This document shows positions 18,944 through 27,836 of a DNA stretch of 64,000 nt, piece after piece. A program made the position numbers and the translations under genes. The notes under the pieces are model-generated. The model saw nothing but the letters and a program-made list of their open reading frames with translations. It was not told the origin of the DNA and made no database searches. Source of the DNA: an uncultured Verrucomicrobia subdivision 3 bacterium (GTDB lineage: Bacteria > Verrucomicrobiota > Verrucomicrobiia > Limisphaerales > UBA11358); assembly GCA_903850425.1 (NCBI GenBank), contig CAINLR010000001.1, forward strand, positions 171,538 through 235,537, written 5' to 3'. Position 1 is the stretch's first letter, and every line of letters begins with the position of its first letter.

Positions 18944-21091
18944 TTAAGCTGCAGCCTTTTCAATATTCAAGGGCATCACCGCCGGCAGGTCCGGACGAGG
19001 GGGAGGTTGATCGAGACATTCCCGGACGAATTGTGCCAGCGTGCCAATGGAATAGGGCTTGGGAAGGAAGTTGCGCCCTTCCAATAGGGAGATGTCCTTG
19101 CCCGCCATACCCGGGCTATAGCCGCTGGTGTAGATCACTTTGAGCCCGGGACATTTGGCCTTGAGCCGCTCCGCCAGTTCGCCGCCCATAATGGTTCCCG
19201 GCATTACCATGTCGGTCACCAGCAAATCAATTTTCCGGGTGGCCTGATCCCACACCTCGAGCGCGTGATGGCCTGAGGCCGCTTCCAGCACATAGTAGCC
19301 TTGAATCCGGAGCACCTGCACGACCATCTCGCGCAGGGCGTCTTCGTCCTCGGCCACCAGCACGGTCTCCCGCCCCCGGCGCAAGTTCGCGTGGATCGGC
19401 TCATCCGCTTTTTCGGCCAACTGCCGCGTGGCGGCGAAGTAGATGCGGAAGGTGGTGCCGCAATCCGGCTTGCTCTCCACTTCCAGCCAACCGTGATGCT
19501 GCCGCACAATGCCAAAGACGGTGGACAACCCCAGGCCGGTTCCTTTGCCCACCGGCTTGGTGGTGAAGAAGGGTTCAAAGATCCGGGTGAGAATTTTTGT
19601 ATCCATGCCGGAACCGTTGTCGCTGAGCGTCAGGCACACATATTCGCCATCGCGGGGTTCCGGATCCATCGGCGTGGGGGCGCGGTGGATTTCACAGCGC
19701 GCGGTGCTCATGGAAATTTTTCCGCCCGCCGTCATGGCATCGCGGGCATTAACCACCAGGTTCATGACGATTTGTTCCACCATGCTGGTGTCGGCATGGA
19801 TGGCGGGCAACGGGTCGGCGGGCCGGAATTCCAGTTCCACCAGATCGCCCACCAGCCGTTGCAGCATCCGAATCGAGTTGCGCAGAATGTCGTTGAGATT
19901 CTGGTGCCGGAACTGCATGACCTGCTTGCGGCTGAACATGAGCAGTTGTCGGATTAACGTGGCCGCCCGGCCCGAAGCCTTGATGATTTCCTCGAGCGAC
20001 TCGAGTTGGGGATCGTTGGCCACCAGCGCCTGCTGCATCAGTCCGGCGTGCCCCTGGATCACGGTGAGAATATTGTTGAAGTCGTGCGCCACACCGGCGG
20101 CCAACTGCCCGATGGCCTCCATCTTCTGGGCCTGGCGCAACTGGCGCTCCAGCAGCGTCCGCTCCGAGACGTCCATCGCCAGCAGCAACACATGCGGGCT
20201 GCCGTCCATCATCACCGGGGCCAGCGACACCAGCACCTCGCGCAGCACCCCCTGCTGGCTGCGAATGCAGCCTTCCTGATCCTGCACCAGATCCTGCCGC
20301 AGCAGATTCTCGAACCACCGGTCCGCCTGTTCGGGTTTATCCCAGATGAACAACTCGCCCGGCGTCCGGCCAATCATGTCGGCGCGCGCATAGCCGCTGA
20401 CTTCGGCGAGCCGCTCATTCACATCCACGAAGCGGCGTTCCGGCATGGTCACGATGCCGCTGGGCACCGGGCTGGCATGAAACGCTTTCGAGAAGCGCTC
20501 TTCGGACAGGCCCAGAGATTTGTTGGCCTCGGCCAGTTCCTGGGTCCGCTGCCGCACCATGTCTTCCAATTCGGCCAGTTTGAAACCGGCCTGGCGATTG
20601 AGCTGCCATTTCTTGGTCAGCGCGTGCGCGAGCTGCTGCACCTCCACGTTGTCGAATGGTTTCTTGAGAACGACAAGACTATCGGGCTGGCCGACTTTGG
20701 CCCGCAGCTCTTCCCATGAATAGTCCGAGTAGGCCGTGCAGACGACGACTTGAATCTCAGGATTCACTTCCCAAATGCGGGCGATGGTTTCCACGCCGTC
20801 CCAGCCGGGCGGCATCCGCACATCCACAAAAGCCAAGGCGTAGGGCCGGTGCGCGGCGAGCGCCTGCTGCACCATCGCGAGGCCTTCCTGGCCTTGGAAG
20901 GCGGAGTCCAGTTCGAAACTAAGGGCGGCCGGGGCGGGTTGCGCTTCCTCGAACAAGGCGGCCTCCAGCGCGTTCACGGCCGCATGGCCGCTGTCCGCCG
21001 GAGACAGGATTTTCCGAAAATCCGCATGGATGGTCGGGTTGTCATCCACGATCAGGATGCGCTGGTTCGGTTTTGAATCGGTATGTTCCAT
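18944..21091 (-). CDS. Soluble hybrid histidine kinase: REC-PAS-HisKA-HATPase-REC
   Basis: 715 residues, no membrane segment. The N-terminal receiver has 'ILIVDDNPTIHADF', 'LAFVDVRMPPGWDG' and 'VVLKKPFD', like phosphodiesterase/kinase-linked receivers. A coiled stretch and a PAS domain (~195-330, 'RFSKAFHASPVPSGIVTMPERRFVDVNERLAEVSGYARADMIG') precede HisKA 'VAHDFNNILTVIQGHAGLM' (phospho-His) and HATPase 'NLVVNARDAM', 'DNGSGMD', 'GKGTGLGLSTVFGI'. The C-terminal receiver has 'VLVAEDEDALREMV', 'LLVTDMVMPG' and 'LPKPYS'. It is the last gene of the TonB receptor/YfiR operon, 12 bp after the membrane kinase. The N-terminal receiver is a plausible acceptor for that kinase's phosphate; no DNA-binding output is encoded in the operon. 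Confidence 0.94.
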   Translation of the reverse strand: MEHTDSKPNQRILIVDDNPTIHADFRKILSPADSGHAAVNALEAALFEEAQPAPAALSFELDSAFQGQEGLAMVQQALAAHRPYALAFVDVRMPPGWDGVETIARIWEVNPEIQVVVCTAYSDYSWEELRAKVGQPDSLVVLKKPFDNVEVQQLAHALTKKWQLNRQAGFKLAELEDMVRQRTQELAEANKSLGLSEERFSKAFHASPVPSGIVTMPERRFVDVNERLAEVSGYARADMIGRTPGELFIWDKPEQADRWFENLLRQDLVQDQEGCIRSQQGVLREVLVSLAPVMMDGSPHVLLLAMDVSERTLLERQLRQAQKMEAIGQLAAGVAHDFNNILTVIQGHAGLMQQALVANDPQLESLEEIIKASGRAATLIRQLLMFSRKQVMQFRHQNLNDILRNSIRMLQRLVGDLVELEFRPADPLPAIHADTSMVEQIVMNLVVNARDAMTAGGKISMSTARCEIHRAPTPMDPEPRDGEYVCLTLSDNGSGMDTKILTRIFEPFFTTKPVGKGTGLGLSTVFGIVRQHHGWLEVESKPDCGTTFRIYFAATRQLAEKADEPIHANLRRGRETVLVAEDEDALREMVVQVLRIQGYYVLEAASGHHALEVWDQATRKIDLLVTDMVMPGTIMGGELAERLKAKCPGLKVIYTSGYSPGMAGKDISLLEGRNFLPKPYSIGTLAQFVRECLDQPPPRPDLPAVMPLNIEKAAA

Positions 21092-21103
21092 AATGAATGA
21101 CCC

Positions 21104-23074
21104 CTAGGCAGCCGCGCCCGGCTCCTTATTGTTGGCACCGGCCACCGGTAATTCAAGCATGAAACTCGCCCCCTGGCCAAGGCCGTTGCTCTCGGCGACC
21201 AGACTGCCGCCCATCTCCTTGGCCGCGTTGGCGCCGCTGTGCAGGCCAAACCCGTGGCCGTCCTTCTTGGTGGTGAAACCATGGTTGAAAATCTTGACCA
21301 GATGATCCGGCGCAATGCCGATTCCGTTGTCGCGGATGCTGAGCTTCACCCGGCCGGAAGTAGCGAGCTCCACCCGAACCACCAACTGCTTATGCTCCGG
21401 CTGTTGTGCGTCCATCGCATACTTGGCGTTGCGGATAATGTTGATGAGGATTTGCAGCACCTTGTGCCGGTCCACGCAGACCAGCGGCACGGGCTGGTCC
21501 AGTTCGCGAACGACTTGCACCCGATGCCGCTCAAAGGCGGCAGCGTTCATCCGCAACGCATCCTCGACCAGTTCCACCGGCGACAGGTTTTCAAAAGCGC
21601 CGGAGACCTTGGCATAGCTTTGTTGCATGGCCACAATCTCCTTGATGTGCTCGATGTGCTGGCCCACGGAATTCATTTCCGCGATCAGCTTGGCCTGCTC
21701 ATCGGCCAACTGGGCAGCCACGACGGCGAAATACTCCGGCAACAACTTGCCCTTCGGATCATTGGTCAGAAAGGCGGCGAGTTGGCTGTTCTGCTCGCGC
21801 AACAAATTTGCGGCGCGGCACAGGTTGGGCACCTTGGACTGCCGCAGGCGGTCGCCCACCAGCGTGGCCGACACGCTCACGCTGTTGAGCACGTTGCCCA
21901 CGTTGTGCAACACGCCCGTGGCCACTTCCGCCATGCCCGCCTGCCGGGAGGTTTCCACCAGTTTGTGGTTCAACCTTTCCAGTTTCACCGCGGATTCCCG
22001 CTGCTCGCTGATGTCTTGAAAAATGCCGCGCACGGCGGCGGCGTCACCGTGCTCAATGAGCACGACCCCGCTTTCGCGAATCCACACCGTGCGGCCATCG
22101 GCGGCCACCATGCGGTAGTCATAGCTGTAAGGCTTGCGGCGCGCCACCATTTCGTGGCAGGTCTGAATGGCTTTGGCGGCATCCTCCGGATGCAGTTTCT
22201 CCGCCCAGAAGTTTGGGTTGGCCAGCCATTCTTCAGCCGTGTAACCCAGCAGGCGCTCACTCTGCCGGCTGACGAAAGTGAACTGGAATGAGTCCGCCGC
22301 ACACTCCCAGACGATGCCGTCCAAGGAGTGAATCATCGCCTCCATTTTCTGTTGCGAAAGGTTCAAAGCCACGTCCTGACTTTGGATGCGGCCCAGCATT
22401 TCGTTAAACGACTCGGTCAAGCGCCCCAGTTCGTCGCGCCGGCCGTTGACCGGCGCGCGGACGGAGTAGTCCTTTTTTTCGCCAACGACGCGGGCGGTTT
22501 CCGCGAGTTGCAGCACCGGGGCCGTGATGACGCGCTGCAACCGGCTCGAAAGGAGCACGGCCAGCAAAGCGGACACCAGCATGACGCCCAGGATCACCAG
22601 CGCGTAGAGACCCAACAGCGCCCGCAACGTCGCCTGATAGTCGGATTGCAGGTAAAGTGTGCCCACCTCCTTGTTGTCGGATTCGACTGGCTGCGTGTAG
22701 AGGAGATGGCCGTTGAAGTAGAGAAATTCGCCGGCGCGCGGAAACTGCGCCAACGCCGGCGCCTCACTGAGTTCGCCATATTGCGCCAGAACGTTGGTGC
22801 CCGTGACCAGACAGGCGAATGCGACGGTGGGCTTGGCTTTGAGCGACTGCACCATTTCGCCGGCCGAATTGGTATCTCCGAACGTCACGATGGCCGTGCT
22901 GTTTTTGGCGATGATGGCCGCCAGCGTCGCGGTGTCGCGCTGGAAGTTGGCGCGGAAGTTCAGCACCTGGAAAGTAAAGAGCGCCGCGATGGCGACGCAG
23001 AGCACCGTGCCGCAAATGAGCATGGTCATCAACAGCATCTTCCGTTGGATTGGCAGGTCGTAAAAGGTTTTCAT
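21104..23074 (-). CDS. Membrane histidine kinase with CHASE8-like sensor, HAMP and PAS
   Basis: The ATG at 23074 (656 residues) overlaps the yfiR-like stop as ATGA; the upstream extension in the ORF track runs through that gene and is not real. TM1 'MLLMTMLICGTVLCVAIAALFTFQVL', then a periplasmic segment 'RANFQRDTATLAAIIAKNSTAIVTFGDTNSAGEMVQSLKAKPTVAFACL' of the CHASE8 kind, TM2 'LLGLYALVILGVMLVSALLAVLLSSRL', HAMP, PAS/PAC (~245-360), then the kinase core. The phospho-His is probably in 'GMAEVATGVLHNVGNVLNSV', an unusual HisKA form. The HATPase has 'NIIRNAKYAMD', 'DNGIGI' and 'TTKKDGHGFGLHSGANAAKEMGGSL'. CHASE8 kinases commonly stand beside YfiR-like proteins, as here. Confidence 0.93.
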   Translation of the reverse strand: MKTFYDLPIQRKMLLMTMLICGTVLCVAIAALFTFQVLNFRANFQRDTATLAAIIAKNSTAIVTFGDTNSAGEMVQSLKAKPTVAFACLVTGTNVLAQYGELSEAPALAQFPRAGEFLYFNGHLLYTQPVESDNKEVGTLYLQSDYQATLRALLGLYALVILGVMLVSALLAVLLSSRLQRVITAPVLQLAETARVVGEKKDYSVRAPVNGRRDELGRLTESFNEMLGRIQSQDVALNLSQQKMEAMIHSLDGIVWECAADSFQFTFVSRQSERLLGYTAEEWLANPNFWAEKLHPEDAAKAIQTCHEMVARRKPYSYDYRMVAADGRTVWIRESGVVLIEHGDAAAVRGIFQDISEQRESAVKLERLNHKLVETSRQAGMAEVATGVLHNVGNVLNSVSVSATLVGDRLRQSKVPNLCRAANLLREQNSQLAAFLTNDPKGKLLPEYFAVVAAQLADEQAKLIAEMNSVGQHIEHIKEIVAMQQSYAKVSGAFENLSPVELVEDALRMNAAAFERHRVQVVRELDQPVPLVCVDRHKVLQILINIIRNAKYAMDAQQPEHKQLVVRVELATSGRVKLSIRDNGIGIAPDHLVKIFNHGFTTKKDGHGFGLHSGANAAKEMGGSLVAESNGLGQGASFMLELPVAGANNKEPGAAA

Positions 23075-23658
23075 GGTTTCAGAGTAGAAGTGGGGGCGGC
23101 CGTTTCCACGATCGCCGCCAGTTGCAAGAGCTTGGAGCTGATTTTCAGGCCGGCCGCCTTGGCCGCCATTGGGTTGACTTCCATTTTTACGGATTTGCTC
23201 ACCAGCCGCAGGTTCACCATCCCGCCGCGTTGGGCAAAGCCATTGATATCGCTCACCGTCAGCACGGGACGGCCCGCGAGCACTCCCAATACCGCCGGCA
23301 ACCGGTCCGCCTCCGAACGGCTGATGAATACCACCTGGCAACCCCGCAGCTCAGCGTCGGTGCCCAGGCGTTTGATGCGCAGCGGGCGATGGTTCACCAA
23401 CTCGCCGCGGACGGTCTCATCCAACGGCGGGCCGAACGGATCCTCGCCGATAATGCCGATGATGATGGGCGCGTTGGTGGTCGCGAACGCGTTGGCCGGC
23501 CAGTCCGTGAACTTGGTGAAGTTGTAGAGATACGCCGCCTTGAGTTGGTATTCGCTCACGCCGTTGCCCGGATCCGCCGCGACGGCCCAACCGTTGGCCA
23601 GCCAGAGGCAGACCAACCCCAGCAGCCCGAGGCGGCGGATGAGTATCGGTGGGTTCAT
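23071..23658 (-). CDS. YfiR-like periplasmic protein (DUF4154)
   Basis: 195 residues. The signal peptide (MNPPILIRRLGLLGLVCLWLANGWAVAADP) is followed by 'EYQLKAAYLYNFTKFTDWPANAF', the diagnostic start of the YfiR/DUF4154 family, then 'IIIGIIGEDPFG', 'CQVVFISRSEADRLPAVLGVLAGRPVLTVSDINGFAQRGGMVNLRL' and 'KISSKLLQLA'. In Pseudomonas YfiR binds the periplasmic part of the diguanylate cyclase YfiN; here the membrane partner next door is a CHASE8-like histidine kinase, so it probably controls kinase activity instead. It starts 18 bp after the TonB receptor and overlaps the kinase by 4 bases, so the three are co-translated. Confidence 0.93.
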   Translation of the reverse strand: MNPPILIRRLGLLGLVCLWLANGWAVAADPGNGVSEYQLKAAYLYNFTKFTDWPANAFATTNAPIIIGIIGEDPFGPPLDETVRGELVNHRPLRIKRLGTDAELRGCQVVFISRSEADRLPAVLGVLAGRPVLTVSDINGFAQRGGMVNLRLVSKSVKMEVNPMAAKAAGLKISSKLLQLAAIVETAAPTSTLKP

Positions 23659-23676
23659 GACGGCTTGGGACAGAGT

Positions 23677-25788
23677 TTAGAATTTCCAAGTTGCCTTGAG
23701 GCGGAACTGCCGGCCGTCCTGTGGGATGGCGTTCTGCGTGAAATCGCCGGACGCTGGGTCGGAGTAATGCTGGTCAAAGAGATTGTAAATGCTGGCGGAC
23801 ACTTCCAGCCCCTTGACCAGTTCGCGGCTGAACAAGGTGACATTGGCCACCAGGAAGCCGTCCACACCGCCGCCCCGCACCGTGTCCCGATTGCTCATGC
23901 CTTGCAGTTCCAGACTGGCAAAGACTTTCTCCTGCCAGACCGGCACGGAGAGACTCACCTTGCCCAGATGCTCGGGCGAATTGCTCAACCGCCGGCCCAT
24001 CTGATGGTCGTCTGTGTGGGCCAACGTATAGCTGGCCCGCCCACATAAGCCGCTGGCCCAGTGTGCCGCCACTTCAACTTCGGCCCCGGCCGTCTGCACC
24101 GAATCCAAGTTCCCGTAGAAGTGCAGGCCATCCTCTTCATCATACTGGTAAACGATGAGATCCTTGATGTCGTTGTAGAACAGGGAGCCGCTGGCACTCC
24201 AGTGCAGTCCGAGTTTTTGTTCGCAGACCAGTTCATAGGAACGAATGGTTTCGGGGCCGAGATTCGCATGTTCGTCCTTGTTGCCCGCCTCGTAGTATCG
24301 CTCATAGGCGTCGGGGGCGCGAAAAGCCTGGCCGTATAGGAGCTTGAAGGTGGTCGGGGTCCAGGGCTGATAGATGAGCGCGGCGCGCGGATTCACCGTG
24401 TCGCCAAAGGTGTTGAAGTGGTCATAGCGGACGCCGGCGTTGAGGATCAGGTCGGGCAACACCTGATACTCATCCTGCGCGTAGAGGCTGAAATAACTGG
24501 CCGACTCAGCCGAGTCGAGGTAGGTGGTGTGCGGGGAGAGATCGTAATCTTTCTGGTCAAGCTGGAAATCAGCGCGCACTTCCGCGCCGGCCGTGACCCG
24601 GTGTTGTTCCAGCCAGCTCTTGCTCACCTGCACCTCGCCCCCCACCGAACCGGACTGGGCCAGTTGTTCGTTCAAGTAAACGGGTTGAAACGGATCGAGG
24701 TAGTCGTAGGGAACCTGGCTCTGTAATTGGTAATAGTCATAATAGGCGCGGGCCATGACTTCCCAATCGCTTTCGAACGTGTGCTGGAACTTGAGGTCGG
24801 CAAAGGCGCGCGTATCGGTCGTCGCGAAGTGCGGGTCATTGAAAATGGTGATCGCATCGGCCGAGGAGAATGGCGCGGTGGGCCAGGTTTTCTGGCGCTC
24901 CACCCAGCCGCCTTCCAGCGAGAAGCCCCGCCATGAAATACTCGCGAACGCGTTGCGCGCAGATCCGCCGTCCAGGTTCTCGGCCACACCATGGTTGATC
25001 GCAGCGAATTCCGGGTAGTAGAGCCGCGGGGCGCCCGCGCTGTCGTAGAGCATGCCCGAGAGCAGCAATTCCACGCCATTGGTGAACTGATTCCCGTAGC
25101 TGACGCGGCCGGTGTAAGTATCAAAGCTCCCCACCGACCCGGCCACCTCCGCGCCCTGCACGTCCCGGCCTTGGCGGGTGATGACGTTGATAACGCCAAA
25201 AAAAGCGTTGTTGCCGTAGAGCGAGGACCCCGGTCCGCGAATCACTTCCACGCGTTCGATCAGGTCCACATCCAAGATGAAATCGGTGCCGCTGGCTGCC
25301 GTGTCGAAAATGGGATCATTCAGGCGGTGGCCGTCCACCGTAAGCAATAAACGCCCGCCGTAGTCGCCGGGGATGTTGATGCCGCGCATTCCGATGGCGT
25401 TGTAACCGCGATCATACGTCGCATAAAATCCAGGCACGCTGCGCAGGATTTCCGCCAAGGTGCGATGCCCCTGTTTTTTGATTTCATCCGCCGAGATGAT
25501 GGTGACGGCGGACGGGGCTTCGGTAAGTTTCTGTTCGTGCTTGGAGGCGCCGAATACCTTCTCCACCTTCACTTCCATCAACTCCTCCAGACTGAGTTTC
25601 TTGAGGCTGCGAACGACGGCGTTGGTCGAGGAACCGGCCGGAGCTGACGCTGCTTCGCTGGCCCTGGCGGCCGGCGCGTGGAGGCCGAACCACGCGACCG
25701 CCAGCGCCGTGGTTAAAGCGTGTTCATAGCCGCGCACGCGCACCGGCTTGGGCGACCGGCGTTGCGGGCGGGTGCTATCTGTCTTCAT
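23677..25788 (-). CDS. TonB-dependent outer-membrane receptor
   Basis: 703 residues. A long basic N-terminus and hydrophobic stretch (HALTTALAVAWFGLHAPAARA) serve as signal peptide. The plug is clear: 'LEELMEVKVEKVFGASKHEQKLTEAPSAVTIISADEIKKQGHRTLAEILRSVPGFY', 'RLLLTVDGHRLND', 'LIERVEVIRGPGSSLYGNNAFFGVINVITR'. The barrel ends with '...RQFRLKATWKF', the C-terminal aromatic residue used for BAM insertion. The substrate cannot be read from sequence; no cobalamin riboswitch motif is visible upstream. Operon position with a YfiR-like protein and two kinases suggests that it imports or senses a signal molecule. The start codon overlaps the stop of a small exported ORF as ATGA. Confidence 0.95.
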   Translation of the reverse strand: MKTDSTRPQRRSPKPVRVRGYEHALTTALAVAWFGLHAPAARASEAASAPAGSSTNAVVRSLKKLSLEELMEVKVEKVFGASKHEQKLTEAPSAVTIISADEIKKQGHRTLAEILRSVPGFYATYDRGYNAIGMRGINIPGDYGGRLLLTVDGHRLNDPIFDTAASGTDFILDVDLIERVEVIRGPGSSLYGNNAFFGVINVITRQGRDVQGAEVAGSVGSFDTYTGRVSYGNQFTNGVELLLSGMLYDSAGAPRLYYPEFAAINHGVAENLDGGSARNAFASISWRGFSLEGGWVERQKTWPTAPFSSADAITIFNDPHFATTDTRAFADLKFQHTFESDWEVMARAYYDYYQLQSQVPYDYLDPFQPVYLNEQLAQSGSVGGEVQVSKSWLEQHRVTAGAEVRADFQLDQKDYDLSPHTTYLDSAESASYFSLYAQDEYQVLPDLILNAGVRYDHFNTFGDTVNPRAALIYQPWTPTTFKLLYGQAFRAPDAYERYYEAGNKDEHANLGPETIRSYELVCEQKLGLHWSASGSLFYNDIKDLIVYQYDEEDGLHFYGNLDSVQTAGAEVEVAAHWASGLCGRASYTLAHTDDHQMGRRLSNSPEHLGKVSLSVPVWQEKVFASLELQGMSNRDTVRGGGVDGFLVANVTLFSRELVKGLEVSASIYNLFDQHYSDPASGDFTQNAIPQDGRQFRLKATWKF

Positions 25789-26057
25789 ATTGCTTTGGAA
25801 TTTACCAGCGAACTTGAGGCGCCATAAACCGCATCCACATGGGTGGCGGTCAGTTCTCCGCAGCTCAAGTGGTCCCGTGTTTTCGCCGGATTGGGTTGCT
25901 CGAGATTATTTGTGTCCAGAACTAATGCAAGCGTGCCTTGTGCTGGGATTGACGGAACGCAGCCCAAGCCGGCCATGGCCAAAAAAAGAGACAATCCGCC
26001 CGGCAAATTTCGCCGCCGCAGCAGATTGGCTAGGCAAAATCTACAGCTTCGAGTCAT
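25785..26057 (-). CDS. Possible small exported protein coupled to the TonB receptor
   Basis: Starting from the internal ATG at 26057 this ORF gives 90 residues: a basic N-terminus (MTRSCRFCLANLLRRRNLPGG), a hydrophobic core 'LSLFLAMAGLGCV' and a likely signal-peptidase site 'PSIPAQG'. The mature part of ~50 residues (LALVLDTNNLEQPNPAKTRDHLSCGE...) has no fold that I recognise. The stop overlaps the receptor ATG as ATGA, a sign of real translation. It may be a small periplasmic or secreted factor, or only a leader whose translation couples to the receptor. Seen: ORF, signal-like N-terminus, overlap. Not seen: any homology. Confidence 0.5.
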   Translation of the reverse strand: MTRSCRFCLANLLRRRNLPGGLSLFLAMAGLGCVPSIPAQGTLALVLDTNNLEQPNPAKTRDHLSCGELTATHVDAVYGASSSLVNSKAI

Positions 26058-26320
26058 TATCCGATTTCCCCCTGGCTGATTGTCATGGCCGCTTGGGATG
26101 CACTCTCTAATTATTGTCACGGGCTAAATCACCAGCAGGTTCAATACCTCATACCCATACCCATTCCCAAAGAGAAACGGTGGAAGGCTCCGAATCTCTC
26201 CCCATAAACCTCGGTTTCGGATGGGCGCGGCGTCAATGCCCCTCCGGTCCAGATCTTCAACGCGCGAAATTCACCTGGGGAAACCGAGGATCGCTACGGG
26301 AGTTTCCGGCCCGAGTCACG
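26058..26320. other. Upstream region of the TonB receptor operon
   Basis: 263 bases between the chemoreceptor stop and the small ORF. It contains a short direct repeat (CATACCCATACCCATTCCC, near 26150) and no convincing riboswitch, tRNA or strong promoter. The plus-strand ORF crossing it is a shadow of the chemoreceptor gene. Confidence 0.4.
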
Positions 26321-27550
26321 CTAGAAATCCTTGAAATCACCGGCGAGCGGAATTTCCCGCCGGCGATTTCCCGCCGTTGCTGCCGGGGTGTGCCTGCTGC
26401 CATTGGCGGGCGCGAATTTTTTTGCAATTTTGGCGGCGGCCTGAAATTGCTGGAGGCGCGGCGCGAGCACATCGGGATTGGCAGCGGCCTTTTCGCTCGT
26501 GCCACCCACGAGTTGCATGAGTTCGCCGACCGCTTGTTGCATCAACGCGGCTTGCGCGCCAAGTTCCTGGGCGGCGGCGGCGCTTTCCTCGGCACCGGCG
26601 GCGTTGCCCTGCGTCACCTTGTCCATCTGGCCCACCGCCAGGTTGATTTGGGTGATCCCTTGGGTCTGCTCGCGCGAGGCCCCGGCCACTTCCGCCGCCA
26701 GTTCATCCACCTGCCGCGCCTTGGTCACAATGTCCGTCAACGCGTCGGTCACTTGCTGGCTGATTTGCACGCCTTGGGCGGTCTTGAGGATGGCCCCTTC
26801 GATTTTCGCCGCCGTCTCTTTCGCCGCCACCGCGCTGCGTTGCGCCAGGCTGCGGACTTCGTCAGCGACCACGGCAAAACCCATGCCCGCTTCCCCTGCC
26901 CGGGCCGCTTCCACGGCCGCGTTCAACGCCAGAATGTTCGTCTGGAAAGCAATCTCATCAATCGTCTGAATGATCTTGGCGATATCGTCGGACGACGCTT
27001 TGATGCTGTGCATCGCGGTGTTCATCGCCGTCATGTCCCCGGCCCCCTTGTCGGCCGCGCCGCGCGCGGCGCGGGCGAGGTCGTTCGCCTTCTGAGCGTT
27101 GTCCGCGTTGCGCCGCGTCATGCTCGCCAGTTCCTCCAGGGACGCACTCGTCTCTTCAATCGAAGCCGCCTGTTCCCCCGCCCCTTGCGCCAGGGTCTGG
27201 CTGGAGCCGGAAATTTGCGCGGCGGTTTGGTTTACGCACTCGGAGCCGTGCCTCAATCTCTGGGCCAGATCTCGCAGCACTTGGCCCATCGTGGCCACCA
27301 CGCCCCACAGACTTCCCAAGGACAATAACGTGCCGAGCGCACCGATGCCGAGGACGACACCGTAGGCCTGGCGCACGGCGGCATGGAGGCTGGCGGCACT
27401 GGCCGGAGTGCTCCGGGTGAGTTCTTGGATGAGGCGGTCAATCCCGTGGAGCGCATACAGGGACGAGCACGCCAACAGCCCGGCGGAGGCCATCACAACG
27501 GCAAAGCCGGCAATGATTCTTTGCCGCGCCGTCCAGTTGAAAGTTTTCAT
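26321..27550 (-). CDS. Methyl-accepting chemotaxis protein, short sensor form
   Basis: The ATG at 27550 gives 409 residues ([16 protein letters not shown]). Two membrane helices ([21 protein letters not shown] and [25 protein letters not shown]) enclose only ~40 periplasmic residues, so there is no full ligand domain, and no clear HAMP follows. The signalling hairpin is complete with the conserved tip '[43 protein letters not shown]'. The C-terminus ends 'AGDFKDF', which fits the x-F-x-x-F pentapeptide used to tether CheR/CheB. No che genes are nearby, so it acts with components encoded elsewhere. It may sense membrane state or take input from another protein. Confidence 0.93.
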   Translation of the reverse strand: MKTFNWTARQRIIAGFAVVMASAGLLACSSLYALHGIDRLIQELTRSTPASAASLHAAVRQAYGVVLGIGALGTLLSLGSLWGVVATMGQVLRDLAQRLRHGSECVNQTAAQISGSSQTLAQGAGEQAASIEETSASLEELASMTRRNADNAQKANDLARAARGAADKGAGDMTAMNTAMHSIKASSDDIAKIIQTIDEIAFQTNILALNAAVEAARAGEAGMGFAVVADEVRSLAQRSAVAAKETAAKIEGAILKTAQGVQISQQVTDALTDIVTKARQVDELAAEVAGASREQTQGITQINLAVGQMDKVTQGNAAGAEESAAAAQELGAQAALMQQAVGELMQLVGGTSEKAAANPDVLAPRLQQFQAAAKIAKKFAPANGSRHTPAATAGNRRREIPLAGDFKDF

Positions 27551-27836
27551 AATGATAAAATCCCGCGCGGCGCAAAACCACGCACCGTGCAACCGATGAT
27601 CCCGCCGATCACGTCATTTTCCTGCGACCGCCGCAGCGAGGTCCGCAGGCGCGTTGCCTGCGGCAACCCCGCCATGGCGGAATCGCCGAGCCTAGCGGCA
27701 ATCCAACTCGCTATCGGCAGATGCGCGAAATACTTGAGCCAATTGGCAACGTGGCCGGGCGGCCGGGTTGACCGCACAAATCCAGAACCAAGGCGGAAAG
27801 CAGTCGCCACCGGATTCGTCGCCGGCGGGGAAAAAA
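27551..27836. other. Region between marC-like gene and chemoreceptor, with a hairpin
   Basis: A minus-strand ORF (27547-27840, 97 residues, starting at the end of marC and ending at the chemoreceptor ATG) spans the region but shows no recognisable domain. At 27643-27663 there is a perfect hairpin CCGCAGGC-GCGTT-GCCTGCGG without a T-run. I see no promoter I can support. Confidence 0.35.

Noticed and set aside
22328-24048. Long plus-strand ORFs opposite the CHASE8 kinase, YfiR-like and TonB receptor genes
   Set aside because: Shadows; the minus-strand genes have signal peptides, motifs and ATGA couplings.
26058-26320. Cobalamin riboswitch before the TonB receptor
   Set aside because: I looked for the B12-box and the AGxCAGGxGAxxxGCC-like core on the minus strand and did not find them.
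26114-27328. 404-residue plus-strand ORF crossing the receptor upstream region and the chemoreceptor
   Set aside because: Most of it is antisense to a clear MCP; no domain.
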